From Bradyrhizobium sp. 170 (GTDB taxonomy: Bacteria; Pseudomonadota; Alphaproteobacteria; Rhizobiales; Xanthobacteraceae), in NCBI RefSeq assembly GCF_023101085.1, contig NZ_CP064703.1, positions 5,580,001 to 5,644,000 of the forward strand: DNA of 64,000 nucleotides, read 5' to 3'. The position numbers were made by a program, and so were the translations under genes. The notes under the pieces are model-generated. The model searched no databases. It had not been told where the DNA came from and worked only from the letters and a program-made list of their open reading frames with translations. Within the stretch, counting starts at the first letter, position 1; the number at the start of each line of letters is the position of its first letter. Shown piece by piece: positions 53,445 to 63,155 of the stretch.

Positions 53445-54371
53445 ATGTTTGAGTTGAGCCAGTTGCGCTGCTTCGTTGCAGTTGCGGAAGAACTGCATTT
53501 CGGGCGTGCGGCGCTGCGGCTGAACATGACGCAGCCGCCGCTCAGCCGCCAGATCCAGATTCTCGAGCGCGTTCTCGATGTGACGCTGCTGGAACGCAGC
53601 AACCGGGCGGTCAGGTTGACGCCTGCCGGGCAGCGTTTTCTGACCGATGCGCGGCATCTGCTCAAGCTGGCGGAAAGCGCGGCCGTGCTGGCCCGGCGGA
53701 TGGCAAATGGCAAAGCGGGATCGATCAATATCGGCTTCACGGCGACCTCCGCCTACAGCTACGTGCCGGCGCTGGTCGCGGCCTGCCGGCGCGAACTGCC
53801 TGATATCGAGATATCGCTGAAGGAAATGGTCTCCAGCGACCAGCTCAAACGGCTCGATTCCGGCGAGGTCGATATCGGCCTGCTCCGCCCGCCGATTCCG
53901 CGCGGCAATCTTGACGCCTTCCGTGTGACGGCGGAGCCGCTGGTCGCGGCGCTGCCGAGCGGCCACCCGCTGGCGCAGGCGGCCCAGTTGCGTCTGGAGG
54001 ATCTCGCGAACGAGCCCTTCATCATGTATGAGCCTTATGAAGCCCGCTATTTCCACGATCTCCTGGTCGAGCTGTTTTCACGCGCAAATCTGGTGCCGAA
54101 TTACGTGCAGCATCTCGCCCAGATCCATTCGATCCTCGCCATGGTGCATTCCGGCGTCGGCGTGGCGCTGGTCCCCGAGACAGCGCAGAATCTCCGTTTC
54201 AGCGGCGTGGTGCTGCGCCCCGTCCTGATGCAGTGGCAGCGGCCGGCCGAATTGTTCTTTGTCTGGCGCGGCGACAACGACAATCCGCTTCTACCCGTCA
54301 TTGCCGGCATCGCCCGAGACCTTGCCGCCGAGGCCAGCTCGATCCAATCAATGGATCGATCGATACAGTGA
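53445..54371 (+). CDS. LysR family regulator, divergent from tctCBA
   Basis: The 308-residue protein has the LysR helix-turn-helix ([23 protein letters not shown], near residues 18-40) and the typical effector domain ([24 protein letters not shown] and [18 protein letters not shown]). The ATG at 53445 fits the family start [16 protein letters not shown]. The dehydratase gene follows by 64 bp in the same direction, so the regulator probably governs both the transporter and the dehydratase. Confidence 0.92.
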   Translation: MFELSQLRCFVAVAEELHFGRAALRLNMTQPPLSRQIQILERVLDVTLLERSNRAVRLTPAGQRFLTDARHLLKLAESAAVLARRMANGKAGSINIGFTATSAYSYVPALVAACRRELPDIEISLKEMVSSDQLKRLDSGEVDIGLLRPPIPRGNLDAFRVTAEPLVAALPSGHPLAQAAQLRLEDLANEPFIMYEPYEARYFHDLLVELFSRANLVPNYVQHLAQIHSILAMVHSGVGVALVPETAQNLRFSGVVLRPVLMQWQRPAELFFVWRGDNDNPLLPVIAGIARDLAAEASSIQSMDRSIQ

Positions 54372-54402
54372 TTGGGTCTCCATCCGCAGCCATCTTGCAT
54401 TA

Positions 54403-54429
54403 ATCCTTCAGCGCAAGCCGCTGAAGGAT
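54403..54429 (+). promoter_or_regulatory. Perfect 11-bp hairpin sequestering the ribosome binding site of the dehydratase gene
   Basis: ATCCTTCAGCG (54403-54413) pairs perfectly with CGCTGAAGGAT (54419-54429) around loop CAAGC. The right arm contains AAGGA, the Shine-Dalgarno site 7-8 nt before the ATG at 54436. Folding would block initiation, so translation may depend on the LysR ribosomes reading through, on a ligand or on temperature. Confidence 0.6.
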
Positions 54430-54435
54430 CAGAGC

Positions 54436-55386
54436 ATGAGCAGAATGACCCCCAAGGAAATGGCCAGCCGGATCGGCAATGGCCTGCTGTCGTTTCCCGT
54501 CACGCCGTTTCGGCCCGACAACACGTTCGACGAGGTCCGCTACCGCTCCAATCTCGACTGGCTGTGCGGCTATGAGGTGGCAGGACTGTTTGCCGCCGGC
54601 GGCACCGGCGAATTCTTCTCGCTGAACCCGGCCGAGGTCGCGAAGGTCGTGGCAACGGCCGTGAGCCAGACCAAGGGACGCGTGCCGGTCCTCGCCGGGA
54701 TCGGCCACGGTACGGCGATGGCGACGCAACTCGCCATTGCGGTCGAGGCGGCTGGCGCCGATGGCGTGCTGCTGCTGCCGCCCTACCTGGTCTTTTCGGA
54801 ACAGGAGGGGCTGGCGGCCCATATCGAAGCGGTGTGCAACGCCACAAAGCTCGGCGTCATCGTCTACAACCGCGATAATGCGATCCTGAACGAGGATACG
54901 CTCGAAAAGCTGTGCCAGCGCTGCCCCAACCTCGTCGGCTACAAGGACGGCATCGGCGACATCGAGCTGATGACCCGCATCCATCTGCGCATGGGCGACC
55001 GGCTGACCTATATCGGCGGGTTGCCCACGGCCGAGACCTTTGCACTGCCTTATCTGGAAATGGGCGTAACCACCTATTCCTCCGCGGTATTCAACTTCGT
55101 CCCGGAGTTCGCGACCAAGTTCTACGCGGCCGTGCGCCGCCGCGACCGCGAGACGGTTCAGGCCGGGCTGCGTGACTTCATCCTTCCCCTGATCGCAATC
55201 CGCAATCGCAAACGCGGCTATGCCGTCTCAATGATCAAGGCTGGCATGAAGGTGATTGGCCGTGACAGCGGCCATGTCCGTTCGCCCCTGACGGACCTGA
55301 CGCCGGCGGAGACCGAGGAACTGGCGGCACTCGTCGCGCGTCTCGAAACTTGCGAGTTCGCAAAGCGCGAGCTGGCGGCCGCTTAG
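54436..55386 (+). CDS. 5-dehydro-4-deoxyglucarate dehydratase
   Basis: The enzyme converts 5-keto-4-deoxyglucarate to 2-oxoglutarate semialdehyde with loss of CO2 and water. The 316-residue DapA-superfamily protein has Schiff-base Lys170 ([15 protein letters not shown]), catalytic Tyr144 (IVYNRDN) and GGTGEFFSL at 55-63, the last being typical of this group. A longer reading from 54259 overlaps the LysR gene and is discounted. It converges on gguB with 11 bp between stops. Confidence 0.92.
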   Translation: MSRMTPKEMASRIGNGLLSFPVTPFRPDNTFDEVRYRSNLDWLCGYEVAGLFAAGGTGEFFSLNPAEVAKVVATAVSQTKGRVPVLAGIGHGTAMATQLAIAVEAAGADGVLLLPPYLVFSEQEGLAAHIEAVCNATKLGVIVYNRDNAILNEDTLEKLCQRCPNLVGYKDGIGDIELMTRIHLRMGDRLTYIGGLPTAETFALPYLEMGVTTYSSAVFNFVPEFATKFYAAVRRRDRETVQAGLRDFILPLIAIRNRKRGYAVSMIKAGMKVIGRDSGHVRSPLTDLTPAETEELAALVARLETCEFAKRELAAA

Positions 55387-55397
55387 CCGCCACTGCC

Positions 55398-56579
55398 CTA
55401 TCGCCGCTGGTTATAGACGTCCAGGCAGACGGCGCCGAGCAGCACCAGCCCCTTGATCACCTGCTGGTAGTCGATGCCGATGCCGAGGATGGACATGCCG
55501 TTGTTCATGACCCCCATGATCATAGCCCCGATCACCGCGCCGCCGACCCTGCCGACACCGCCATAGGCGGACGCGCCGCCGATGAAACAGGCCGCGATGA
55601 CGTCGAGCTCGAAGCCGGCGCCGGCCTTCGGGGTCGCGGTATTGAGCCGCGCGGCGAACACGAGGCCGGCGAGTGCCGCCAGCACTCCCATGTTGACGAA
55701 GGTCAGAAACGTCAGCCGTTCGGTCTTGATGCCGGACAGGCTCGCAGCCCTGGCGTTGCCGCCGATGGCATAGATGTGGCGGCCGATCACGGTGCGGGTG
55801 GTGACGAAAGCATAGAGCCCGATCAGCGCCGTCATGATCACCAGCACGTTGGGCAGGCCGCGATGCGAGGCGATCAGGCCGGCGAAGAACACGATCACGG
55901 CAAACAGCACCGCGCTCTTGGCGACGAAGAAGCCAAAGGGCTCAACCTCGATGCCGTGCGACGCCTGCCGCGCCCGGCTCTTGGCGCTGGTATAGACCAG
56001 GGCCACCGCCAATACGGCACCGATCAACAGCGAGGTGGGATAGAGCGTGCCGGCGCCGGGGAACAATTCCGGAATGAAGCCCGAGGACAATTTCTGGAAG
56101 GTCGGCGGAAACGGCCCGACCGACTGGCCCGCCAGGATCGCGAGCGCAAGTCCCTTGAACACCAGCATGCCGGCCAGCGTCACGATAAAGGACGGAATCT
56201 TGAAGTACGCGACCCAATAGCCCTGTGCGGCGCCGATCGCCGCGCCGACCAGCAGGCAGGCGAGGAAGGCCAGCGGATAGGCAATGTGATAGCGCACCAT
56301 CAGCACCGCGGCGACGGCGCCGACGAAGCCCGCGACCGAGCCGACCGACAGGTCGATATGGCCGGTGACGATGATCAGCAGCATGCCGAGCGCCATGATC
56401 ACGATGTAGCTGTTCTGCAGCACCAGATTGGTCAGGTTCAGCGGCTGCAGCAGCGTGCCGTCGGTCATGACCTGGAAGAACAGCATGATCGCAAACAGCG
56501 ACAGCAGCATGCCGTAGTTGCGCAGATTGTTCTTGATGAAGCCGGTGTGCCCGGGCAGCGCAACCGCCTTGTCGGTCAT
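55398..56579 (-). CDS. gguB: Multiple-sugar ABC transporter permease GguB
   Basis: The 393-residue membrane protein has about ten hydrophobic segments and the ribose/xylose-type permease block (IVTGHIDLSVGSVAGFVGAVAA and SFIVTLAGMLVFKGLALAIL). It resembles XylH and Agrobacterium GguB. Its start overlaps the gguA stop by 4 bp. It is the last gene of the leftward sugar operon. Confidence 0.93.
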   Translation of the reverse strand: MTDKAVALPGHTGFIKNNLRNYGMLLSLFAIMLFFQVMTDGTLLQPLNLTNLVLQNSYIVIMALGMLLIIVTGHIDLSVGSVAGFVGAVAAVLMVRYHIAYPLAFLACLLVGAAIGAAQGYWVAYFKIPSFIVTLAGMLVFKGLALAILAGQSVGPFPPTFQKLSSGFIPELFPGAGTLYPTSLLIGAVLAVALVYTSAKSRARQASHGIEVEPFGFFVAKSAVLFAVIVFFAGLIASHRGLPNVLVIMTALIGLYAFVTTRTVIGRHIYAIGGNARAASLSGIKTERLTFLTFVNMGVLAALAGLVFAARLNTATPKAGAGFELDVIAACFIGGASAYGGVGRVGGAVIGAMIMGVMNNGMSILGIGIDYQQVIKGLVLLGAVCLDVYNQRR

Positions 56580-58138
56580 GGCCGCAAATCTCCCTGAAGT
56601 ACCTTCTTGTCCATTTCCTTGTTGCGCATGATGGCCCGCATGATCCTTTCCTGGGTGGCCTCGGCGGCCGCGAATTCTCCGACAAAGGCGCCGTCATTCA
56701 TCACGCAGATGCGGTCGCAGACCCCGAGCAGTTCCGGCATCTCCGACGAGATCATCACCACCCCCTTGCCCGCCTCGGCAAGCTCGTTGATGATACAATA
56801 GATTTCGTACTTTGCCCCGACATCGATGCCGCGCGTAGGCTCGTCGAGGATCAATACTTTCGGATCGGTCATCAGCCATTTCGACAGCACCACCTTCTGC
56901 TGGTTGCCGCCGGAGAGCTGGCCGGTCTCCTGATAGACATCGGAACACCTGATCCGCATCCGGTTGCGATAGTCGCTCGCAATGCGCAATTCGGACATGT
57001 CATCGATCATGCCTTGCCGCGCCACGCGGCCGAGGCTCGCCAGCGTGATATTCTTGCGGACGTCGCTGTCCAGGATCAGGCCGAGCTGTTTGCGATCCTC
57101 GGTGACGTAAGCGAGGCCGGCATCGATCGCCGCCGCCACGCTCGACAGGTTGACTTCCCTTCCATCGAGCCAGATGCGGCCGCTGATCCGGTCCCCCCAG
57201 GCGCGGCCGAACAGGCTCATGGCGAATTCGGTACGGCCGGCCCCCATCAGCCCGGCGATCCCGACCACCTCGCCGCGCCGGACCTCGAAATCGACGCCCT
57301 TGATCACGCGGCGTTCCCTGTGGAGCGGATGATGCACCGTCCAGTCCTGGACGGCGAAAACAGGTGCGCCGATCGTGGCGGTGCGTTGCGGAAAACGATG
57401 GGCAAGGTCGCGATCGACCATGCTGCGGATGATCCGGTCCTCTTCCACCGGCTCGGCGCGGCAATCGATGCTGTCGACGGTGCGGCCGTCGCGCAGCACC
57501 GTGATCCGGTCGGCGACGCGCGCGACCTCCGACAATTTGTGCGAGATCAGGATCGAAGCGATGCCCTGGGCGCGGAAAGCCAGCAGGCGATCCAGCAATG
57601 CCGCGCTGTCGTTCTCGTTCAGGCTGGCGGTCGGCTCGTCGAGGATCAATAGTCGCACCCGCTTGGACAAGGCCTTGGCGATTTCAACCAATTGCTGCTT
57701 GCCGACGCCGAGATCCGTCACCAGCGTATCGGGCATCTCGGTGAGGCCGACCTGGGCGAGCAGTTCCTTGGTCCGGCGGTAGACCGTGTCGCGGTCGATC
57801 ACGCCAAGACGCGAGGGCGGATGCGACAGGAAGATGTTCTCCGCGATCGGCATCAAAGGAATCAGCGCCAGCTCCTGATGGATGATGATGATACCGAGCG
57901 CCTCGGAATCATTGACGTCGCGAAAGCGCCGCTCCTCGCCGTCGAAGATGATGCTGCCTTCGTAATCGCCGTGTGGGTAAACGCCACTGAGAACCTTCAT
58001 CAGGGTAGACTTGCCAGCGCCGTTCTCGCCGACCAGCGCATGGATCTGCCCCGCCTCCACCGTGAAGTTCACGTCGCGCAGGGCCTGAACGCCGGCAAAG
58101 CTCTTGCTTACGCCGCGCATTTCGAGAATTGCGGTCAT
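56576..58138 (-). CDS. gguA: Multiple-sugar ABC transporter ATP-binding protein GguA
   Basis: The 520-residue protein is a tandem ATPase of the sugar-import class. The first half has Walker A GENGAGKST and Walker B LLILDEPTASL; the second half has LSGGNQQKVVLSKWL and VLILDEPTRGIDVG. The N-terminal half has lost a standard signature (VGKQQLVEIAKAL), which is normal for the class. It is preceded by the chvE gene and a strong intercistronic hairpin. Confidence 0.94.
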   Translation of the reverse strand: MTAILEMRGVSKSFAGVQALRDVNFTVEAGQIHALVGENGAGKSTLMKVLSGVYPHGDYEGSIIFDGEERRFRDVNDSEALGIIIIHQELALIPLMPIAENIFLSHPPSRLGVIDRDTVYRRTKELLAQVGLTEMPDTLVTDLGVGKQQLVEIAKALSKRVRLLILDEPTASLNENDSAALLDRLLAFRAQGIASILISHKLSEVARVADRITVLRDGRTVDSIDCRAEPVEEDRIIRSMVDRDLAHRFPQRTATIGAPVFAVQDWTVHHPLHRERRVIKGVDFEVRRGEVVGIAGLMGAGRTEFAMSLFGRAWGDRISGRIWLDGREVNLSSVAAAIDAGLAYVTEDRKQLGLILDSDVRKNITLASLGRVARQGMIDDMSELRIASDYRNRMRIRCSDVYQETGQLSGGNQQKVVLSKWLMTDPKVLILDEPTRGIDVGAKYEIYCIINELAEAGKGVVMISSEMPELLGVCDRICVMNDGAFVGEFAAAEATQERIMRAIMRNKEMDKKVLQGDLRP

Positions 58139-58180
58139 CGCGCCATCACGTCCATTGTCTGTCTATCTCGCTGCGGCAGG

Positions 58181-58210
58181 TGGCGGCGCCGGTCATCGCC
58201 GGCGCCGCCA
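58181..58210 (-). terminator. Perfect 12-bp hairpin between chvE and gguA
   Basis: TGGCGGCGCCGG (58181-58192) pairs with CCGGCGCCGCCA (58199-58210) around a 6-nt loop, 7 nt after the chvE stop. No T-tract follows, so it probably protects the chvE message 3' end or slows read-through, raising binding protein over ATPase and permease. Confidence 0.6.
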
Positions 58211-58217
58211 TTGCATG

Positions 58218-59291
58218 TCAATCGAACTGCGAACGCTTGTAGTAGCCGCCGTCGATCAGCACCTTCTCCCAGTTGCTCTTGTCGACGACGACGGGCTTCA
58301 GGAGATAGGAAGGTACCACCTTGACACCGTTGTTGTAGGTCTTGGTGTCGTTGACGGTCACTTCCTTGCCGCTGAGCGAGGCGTCCACCATGTCGGCGGT
58401 GACGCGGGCGAGATCGCGGGTGTCCTTGAAGATGGTCGAATACTGCTCGCCGCGCTGCATCGACTTGATCGACGGCACCTCGGCATCCTGGCCGCTGACG
58501 ACAGGCATCGCCATGTTGCCGCTGCCATAGCCGACGCCCTTCAACGACGAAAGAATGCCGATGGACAGGCCGTCATAGGGAGAGAGCACCGCATCGACCC
58601 GCTTGCGGCCGTAGAACGCGCTCAAGAGGTTGTCCATCCGCGCCTGGGCCGTGGCGCCGTCCCAGCGCAGGGTCGAGACCTTGTCCATGCCCTTCTGGCC
58701 GCTGCCGATCACCAGCTTGCCGCTGTCGATATAGGGCTGCAGCACCGACATCGAGCCGTTGTAGAAGAAGTAGGCGTTGTTATCGTCCGGCGAGCCGCCG
58801 AACAGTTCGATGTTGAAGGGTCCCTTGCCTTCCTTCAATCCCAGCCCCTGCTCGATCGACTGCGCCTGCAGCACGCCGACCTGGAAATTGTCGAACGTGG
58901 CGTAGTAGTCGACATTGGGCGTGTCGCGGATCAACCGGTCATAGGCTATGACCGTGATCCCCTTGGCCTTGGCCTGCTTCAGCACGTCCGACAGCGTGGT
59001 GCCGTCGATCGCCGCGATCACCAGCACCTTGGCGCCCTTGGTCACCATGTTCTCGACCTGAGAGAGCTGGTTCGGAATGTCGTCCTCGGCGTATTGCAAA
59101 TCGGTGCCGTAGCCGCGCTCCTTCAGGATTTTTACGATGTTGTTGCCATCGTCGATCCAGCGTGCCGAGGATTTTGTCGGCATGGCGATGCCGACCGTGC
59201 CCTTGCTCTGGGCGAAAGCGCCGGTCACCGCCGTTGCGGCCATGGTTGCTGCCAGCGCCAACGCCGACAATGTGGTCTTCAGACTAGTCAT
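58218..59291 (-). CDS. chvE: Multiple-sugar-binding periplasmic protein ChvE
   Basis: The 357-residue exported protein (signal peptide ends AFAQ) has the ChvE/XylF pattern: [42 protein letters not shown] and [28 protein letters not shown]. In Agrobacterium ChvE binds galactose, arabinose and related sugars and also works with VirA. Here the neighbouring mutarotase, sugar dehydrogenase and lactonase suggest oxidation of the same sugars. Confidence 0.94.
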   Translation of the reverse strand: MTSLKTTLSALALAATMAATAVTGAFAQSKGTVGIAMPTKSSARWIDDGNNIVKILKERGYGTDLQYAEDDIPNQLSQVENMVTKGAKVLVIAAIDGTTLSDVLKQAKAKGITVIAYDRLIRDTPNVDYYATFDNFQVGVLQAQSIEQGLGLKEGKGPFNIELFGGSPDDNNAYFFYNGSMSVLQPYIDSGKLVIGSGQKGMDKVSTLRWDGATAQARMDNLLSAFYGRKRVDAVLSPYDGLSIGILSSLKGVGYGSGNMAMPVVSGQDAEVPSIKSMQRGEQYSTIFKDTRDLARVTADMVDASLSGKEVTVNDTKTYNNGVKVVPSYLLKPVVVDKSNWEKVLIDGGYYKRSQFD

Positions 59292-59408
59292 GCTTCACTC
59301 CCTTGATATCAGAGGATCTATGGTTCCTGGATTGTCGGACCGCTGAATGCGGTTCTTGAAACTCAGTCGTTTCTCGCGCGTTTTGCTGCCGCGCCTCGTC
59401 TTCCTCCA

Positions 59409-60314
59409 TCAACCCGTTGCAAGTTTTACGTCCGGTTCAGGGCGGCCACGCGCTGCGACATCGAGCACGAAGGTGCGGCCATGATCGGGATCGGCGCGTT
59501 TCGCATCTTCCCCCATCCCCTGCCAGGCCGAGGTAACGAGCAGGCGTGAGAAATCCGGCCCGACAAAGGCAGGACAACTCGACTGCTGCGCCGGGACACG
59601 GAGCGTGCGCAGATGCTCGCCTTGCGGACTGTAGACATCGATGCAGCCGCCGCCCCAGCGTGCATTCCAGATCAGCCCGTCGGCATCGACCACCGCGCCG
59701 TCAATACCGCCGCCACCTCGCCGGGTGACCAGCGCGACCGGCGCGCCGCGCGGCAGGCCAGTCGCCGCATCGAGGTCGACGCGGAACAAGATGTTCTTAC
59801 CGGTGTCGGCGAAATAGCCGACAGTCCCGTCCGGCGAGAAACAGATCGCGTTCGGGATCGTGATGTGGTCATAGAGGCGCGACAGCTCGCCGCGATGCAG
59901 CGCATAGATGGCGCCCAGCCCCCGCTCGGCCCGGCGGCCCATGGTGCCGATCCAGAAGGTACCGGATGGATGAACCCGGGCATCGTTCGAACGCGTTGCG
60001 GCATCGTCGGCTTCGAGCGGACGGTACAGCGCCATCCGTCCATCCGCCGGGTCGCGGATGTAGAGGCCGTCGTCGGCGACGAGGAGCTGACGATGCGCGT
60101 CGATCCGCCCAAGCGCACTGCCCATCACATCGAGCGAATGGATGGTGGTCCGGCCGGTATCAAGCCGCGCCTCAAACAGCCGGCGCTCGACGATGTCGAA
60201 CCACCAGGCCGTGTCGGTGGTCGCGTCATAGGTCGGCCCCTCGCCGAGATGGCATCGCTCGTTACAGAGAACGGTCGTCGGCACCTCCTCTTCCATTTTG
60301 TGATCGCCGGTCAT
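59409..60314 (-). CDS. SMP-30/gluconolactonase-type sugar lactonase
   Basis: The 301-residue protein has the six-bladed propeller pattern of SMP-30 lactonases (LGEGPTYDATTDTAWWFDI, ARVHPSGTFWIGTMG, IPNAICFSPDGTVGYFADT and GGIDGAVVDADGLIWNA) with the metal-binding Glu, Asn and Asp positions in those blocks. It would hydrolyse the lactone made by the sugar 1-dehydrogenase upstream in the operon. The ATG at 60314 overlaps the mutarotase stop; an ATG at 60296 is an alternative. Confidence 0.9.
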   Translation of the reverse strand: MTGDHKMEEEVPTTVLCNERCHLGEGPTYDATTDTAWWFDIVERRLFEARLDTGRTTIHSLDVMGSALGRIDAHRQLLVADDGLYIRDPADGRMALYRPLEADDAATRSNDARVHPSGTFWIGTMGRRAERGLGAIYALHRGELSRLYDHITIPNAICFSPDGTVGYFADTGKNILFRVDLDAATGLPRGAPVALVTRRGGGGIDGAVVDADGLIWNARWGGGCIDVYSPQGEHLRTLRVPAQQSSCPAFVGPDFSRLLVTSAWQGMGEDAKRADPDHGRTFVLDVAARGRPEPDVKLATG

Positions 60315-61450
60315 TGCCCGCCCTCTCCAGGTAACTCTACCTCGGATTGTGTCCCGATTGCGCCGTGATCTGCATGCGAAAAGCGGTACAGCGTGGTGTG
60401 GCGATAGACTTCGCCAGGCGAAAGCCGTGCGGTCGGGAAGTCGGGCCGATTGGGCGTATTGGGCCACGCGTGCGGCTCGAGGCACATGGCGTCCGACTGC
60501 CGATAGAGGCGGCCGCCCTTTCCGGCGGTGGAGCCGTCGAGAAAGTTTCCGGAATAGACCTGCAGCCCGGGCTGGTTGGTGAAGAGTTCGAGCACGCGGC
60601 CGGACGCAGGCTCCGCGAGCCGCGCAGCGAAGCGAGGCTCGCCGCCTGCCGACGCGAGGCAGAAATTATGGTCATAGCCGCGGCCCACTCGCAGTTGCGG
60701 ATGGTCGTTGCGGATCCGTGCGCCGACCTCGGCGCCTGCCCGGAAGTCGAACGGCGTACCGGCGACGGCGCTAGGCGGCTGCGGCAGCGGGATCGCCCCG
60801 GCATCGATGGCAAGGAAATGATCCGCCGCCACGGTCAGGTGATGATCGAGAATATTCCGGCCCGAGCGGGCACCGGCCATGTTGAAAAAGCTGTGATTGG
60901 TGAGGTTGACCATGGTGGGGCGATCGGTCCGCGCCGTCATGTCGAGCCGGAGTTCCATCGGTCCGGCGAGGCGCCAGGTCACCTCCACGTCCAGCGTACC
61001 GGGATATCCTTCCTCGCCATCAGCGCTGGTGTAGGCAAGCGTCACGGCCGGATGATCTCCATCCTCGATCGCGATAATTCGCCAGTTGCGGCGATCGAAA
61101 CCGTCCAACCCGCCATGCAGCGCATTGACCCCGTTATTTGCCGCGAGCTGCACCTCAGTGCCGTCGAGCACAAAGCGCGCGCCGGCGATGCGGTTGGCAT
61201 ATCGCCCCACCGTCGCGCCGAAGAACTGCCGCCGGGCGAGATATCCCTCGAATGTGTCATGCCCGAGCACGATGTCGTCGCGGCGTCCGGCCGCATCCGG
61301 CACCAGCAATGCCTGCAGCGATGCGCCATAGGTCATGATGCGCGCTTCCAGGCCATCCGCGGCGTGCAAGGTCACGCGCTCGACTTCGGTGCCATCGGGC
61401 AGCATCCCGAAGGTGGAACGCACGATACGAGGCATAGAAGACACGTTCAT
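60311..61450 (-). CDS. galM: Aldose 1-epimerase (mutarotase)
   Basis: The 379-residue protein has the GalM fold with NGVNALHGGLDGFDRRNW, VNLTNHSFFNMAG and VGRGYDHNFCLA, where the catalytic histidines lie, and a C-terminal glutamate region (DAMCLEPHAWPNTPN). It interconverts sugar anomers before dehydrogenation. It overlaps the lactonase gene and the dehydrogenase gene by 4 bp each. Confidence 0.94.
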   Translation of the reverse strand: MNVSSMPRIVRSTFGMLPDGTEVERVTLHAADGLEARIMTYGASLQALLVPDAAGRRDDIVLGHDTFEGYLARRQFFGATVGRYANRIAGARFVLDGTEVQLAANNGVNALHGGLDGFDRRNWRIIAIEDGDHPAVTLAYTSADGEEGYPGTLDVEVTWRLAGPMELRLDMTARTDRPTMVNLTNHSFFNMAGARSGRNILDHHLTVAADHFLAIDAGAIPLPQPPSAVAGTPFDFRAGAEVGARIRNDHPQLRVGRGYDHNFCLASAGGEPRFAARLAEPASGRVLELFTNQPGLQVYSGNFLDGSTAGKGGRLYRQSDAMCLEPHAWPNTPNRPDFPTARLSPGEVYRHTTLYRFSHADHGAIGTQSEVELPGEGGQ

Positions 61451-62379
61451 GTCGCGTCCTCGAAGGGTTCAACCGTGCGGCGTCGCCCCAGCAGGAGCGC
61501 GTCGGCGACAAGCTGGAGCGGCGCGAGATCGACGTCGGCCTCGCCGGTTGCGCAGAGTTCGCGGAAGCGGCGATAGAGCCCGGCATATTCGGCGTCCGCG
61601 GCATCGACGAGCTGCTTGCCCCCTGCCCTCAACCTCGCCCCGCCCATGGAAAGCGTGACCGGGCCGCCGTCGGTGTCGAGATCAATGTCCCAGCTTTGCG
61701 GGCCGGTCTGGAGGAAGTCGAATTCGGCCGTGATGCTCAGCCCCTGCGCATCGCTGAGCGCAAGCGTGGCGGCGATCGGCGCGTCGCGATTGGCGGGGAA
61801 TGCGAGATCGGCCGACGTCACGAATAATGGTTGCGGCAGGATACGCGTCAGGATCGAAAGCGCGTTGATGCCGGGGTCGAACACGCCGAGCCCGCCCGGC
61901 TCAAAAATCCAGGCCTGACCCGGATGCCAGACCCGCACGTCTTCCTTCCAGGTAATTTTGACGGATGTGACCTGCCGGCCGGCCAGCAATTGCCGCGCCG
62001 GTTCGACAGCCGGAGCGAAGCGGGAGTGCCACGTGGCGAACAGCGTGCGTTGCGCGGCCCTTGCGGCGGTCACGAGCGGAGCGATTTCAGCGACTGTAGC
62101 TCCCGGCGGCTTTTCCAGCATCACATGCTTGCCGGCGGCAAGCGCCATCGCCGCCTGCGCGTGGCGAACCTGCGGCGGGGTGCACAGCGCCACCGCGTCG
62201 ATCGGTGGACCGTCGCGCAGCAGCTCATCGAGCGTCGCCGCATGCGGCACGCCGGGAAGCGAGGCATTGCGGCTGGCGACGGCAACGAGTTCGACACCGT
62301 CAGTCGCAGCGATGGCCGGCACATGCTGATCGCGCGCGATCTTGCCAAAGCCGACGATAGCGACGCGAAGCGGGCTCAT
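61447..62379 (-). CDS. Gfo/Idh/MocA-type sugar 1-dehydrogenase (galactose or arabinose type)
   Basis: The 310-residue oxidoreductase has a Rossmann start (VAIVGFGKIARDQHVPAIA) and the catalytic EKPPG in KHVMLEKPPGATVAE. Its size and context match D-galactose/L-arabinose 1-dehydrogenase. Together with GalM and the lactonase it makes the oxidative, non-phosphorylative entry route. NAD versus NADP use cannot be told reliably here. Confidence 0.85.
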   Translation of the reverse strand: MSPLRVAIVGFGKIARDQHVPAIAATDGVELVAVASRNASLPGVPHAATLDELLRDGPPIDAVALCTPPQVRHAQAAMALAAGKHVMLEKPPGATVAEIAPLVTAARAAQRTLFATWHSRFAPAVEPARQLLAGRQVTSVKITWKEDVRVWHPGQAWIFEPGGLGVFDPGINALSILTRILPQPLFVTSADLAFPANRDAPIAATLALSDAQGLSITAEFDFLQTGPQSWDIDLDTDGGPVTLSMGGARLRAGGKQLVDAADAEYAGLYRRFRELCATGEADVDLAPLQLVADALLLGRRRTVEPFEDAT

Positions 62380-63155
62380 GATGGCTCTCCGGACTCGGCT
62401 GCAGCTGATGTCGCAGGCGCAACACCGGACGACGCCGGCGTTCCCTCATGACGGCGCAATCCATTGTGGATCACCTCGATCATGGCTGCGGTGGCTGCCC
62501 CGGCATCGCCGCTCTCGATCGCATCGACGATGCGCTGGTGCCACAACAGCACCGTCTCGCGGTCCTGCGTTTCCACCGGCGCGCTGAGCAGGAACGAGGC
62601 GCGCAACGCCGCCTCGATGACGTTGCCGATCGAGCGCATGAACAAATTGCCGGAGGCATTGGCGACGGCCAGATGCAGGGCAAGATCGCCGTCGGCAAAA
62701 CCAACGGAGTCGGAAGCCTCCGCCCGCATTCGCGCCATGCTCCGGCGGAGTTCGGCGATGTCGGCCTCCGAGCGCCGGCCAGCCGCGAGCGCGGCGGCGC
62801 GCGGCTCGACGGCGAGGCGAATCTCGGCGAGATCGTTGAGAAAGCGCCGGTCGATACCGGCATCGAGATGCCAGGCCAGCACGTCGGCGTCGAACATGTT
62901 CCAGGCGCCGCGCTCGCGCACCACGGTGCCGACCCGTGCCTTGGTGGTGAGCAGACCCTTGGCGACCAACGTTTTCACGCTCTCGCGCAGCACCGGCCGC
63001 GATACGCCGAACATCGCCGTGAGTTCGACGTCGCCCGGCAGGCGGCCACCTTCGGCGTAACGGCCGGCGATGATGTCAACGCCGATGCTGCGGGCAACCT
63101 CGGCGTGGTTGGAATGCGCGCGCCGCGTCGGGATGACGACAAGCCGGGACGTCAT
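62376..63155 (-). CDS. GntR/FadR-type (FCD) transcriptional regulator of the sugar operon
   Basis: The 259-residue protein has an N-terminal winged helix-turn-helix (VARSIGVDIIAGRYAEGGRLPGDVELTAMFGVSRPVLRESVKTL) and a C-terminal FCD domain (RRFLNDLAEIRLAVEPRAAALAA, with histidines for metal binding downstream). It overlaps genes on both sides by 4 bp, so it is embedded in the sugar operon and is probably its repressor. Confidence 0.9.
   Translation of the reverse strand: MTSRLVVIPTRRAHSNHAEVARSIGVDIIAGRYAEGGRLPGDVELTAMFGVSRPVLRESVKTLVAKGLLTTKARVGTVVRERGAWNMFDADVLAWHLDAGIDRRFLNDLAEIRLAVEPRAAALAAGRRSEADIAELRRSMARMRAEASDSVGFADGDLALHLAVANASGNLFMRSIGNVIEAALRASFLLSAPVETQDRETVLLWHQRIVDAIESGDAGAATAAMIEVIHNGLRRHEGTPASSGVAPATSAAAESGEPS

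Noticed and set aside
58104..59306. 400-codon plus-strand frame opposite chvE
   Set aside because: It is antisense to a clearly recognised gene with family-typical sequence and is a mirror of its codon bias.
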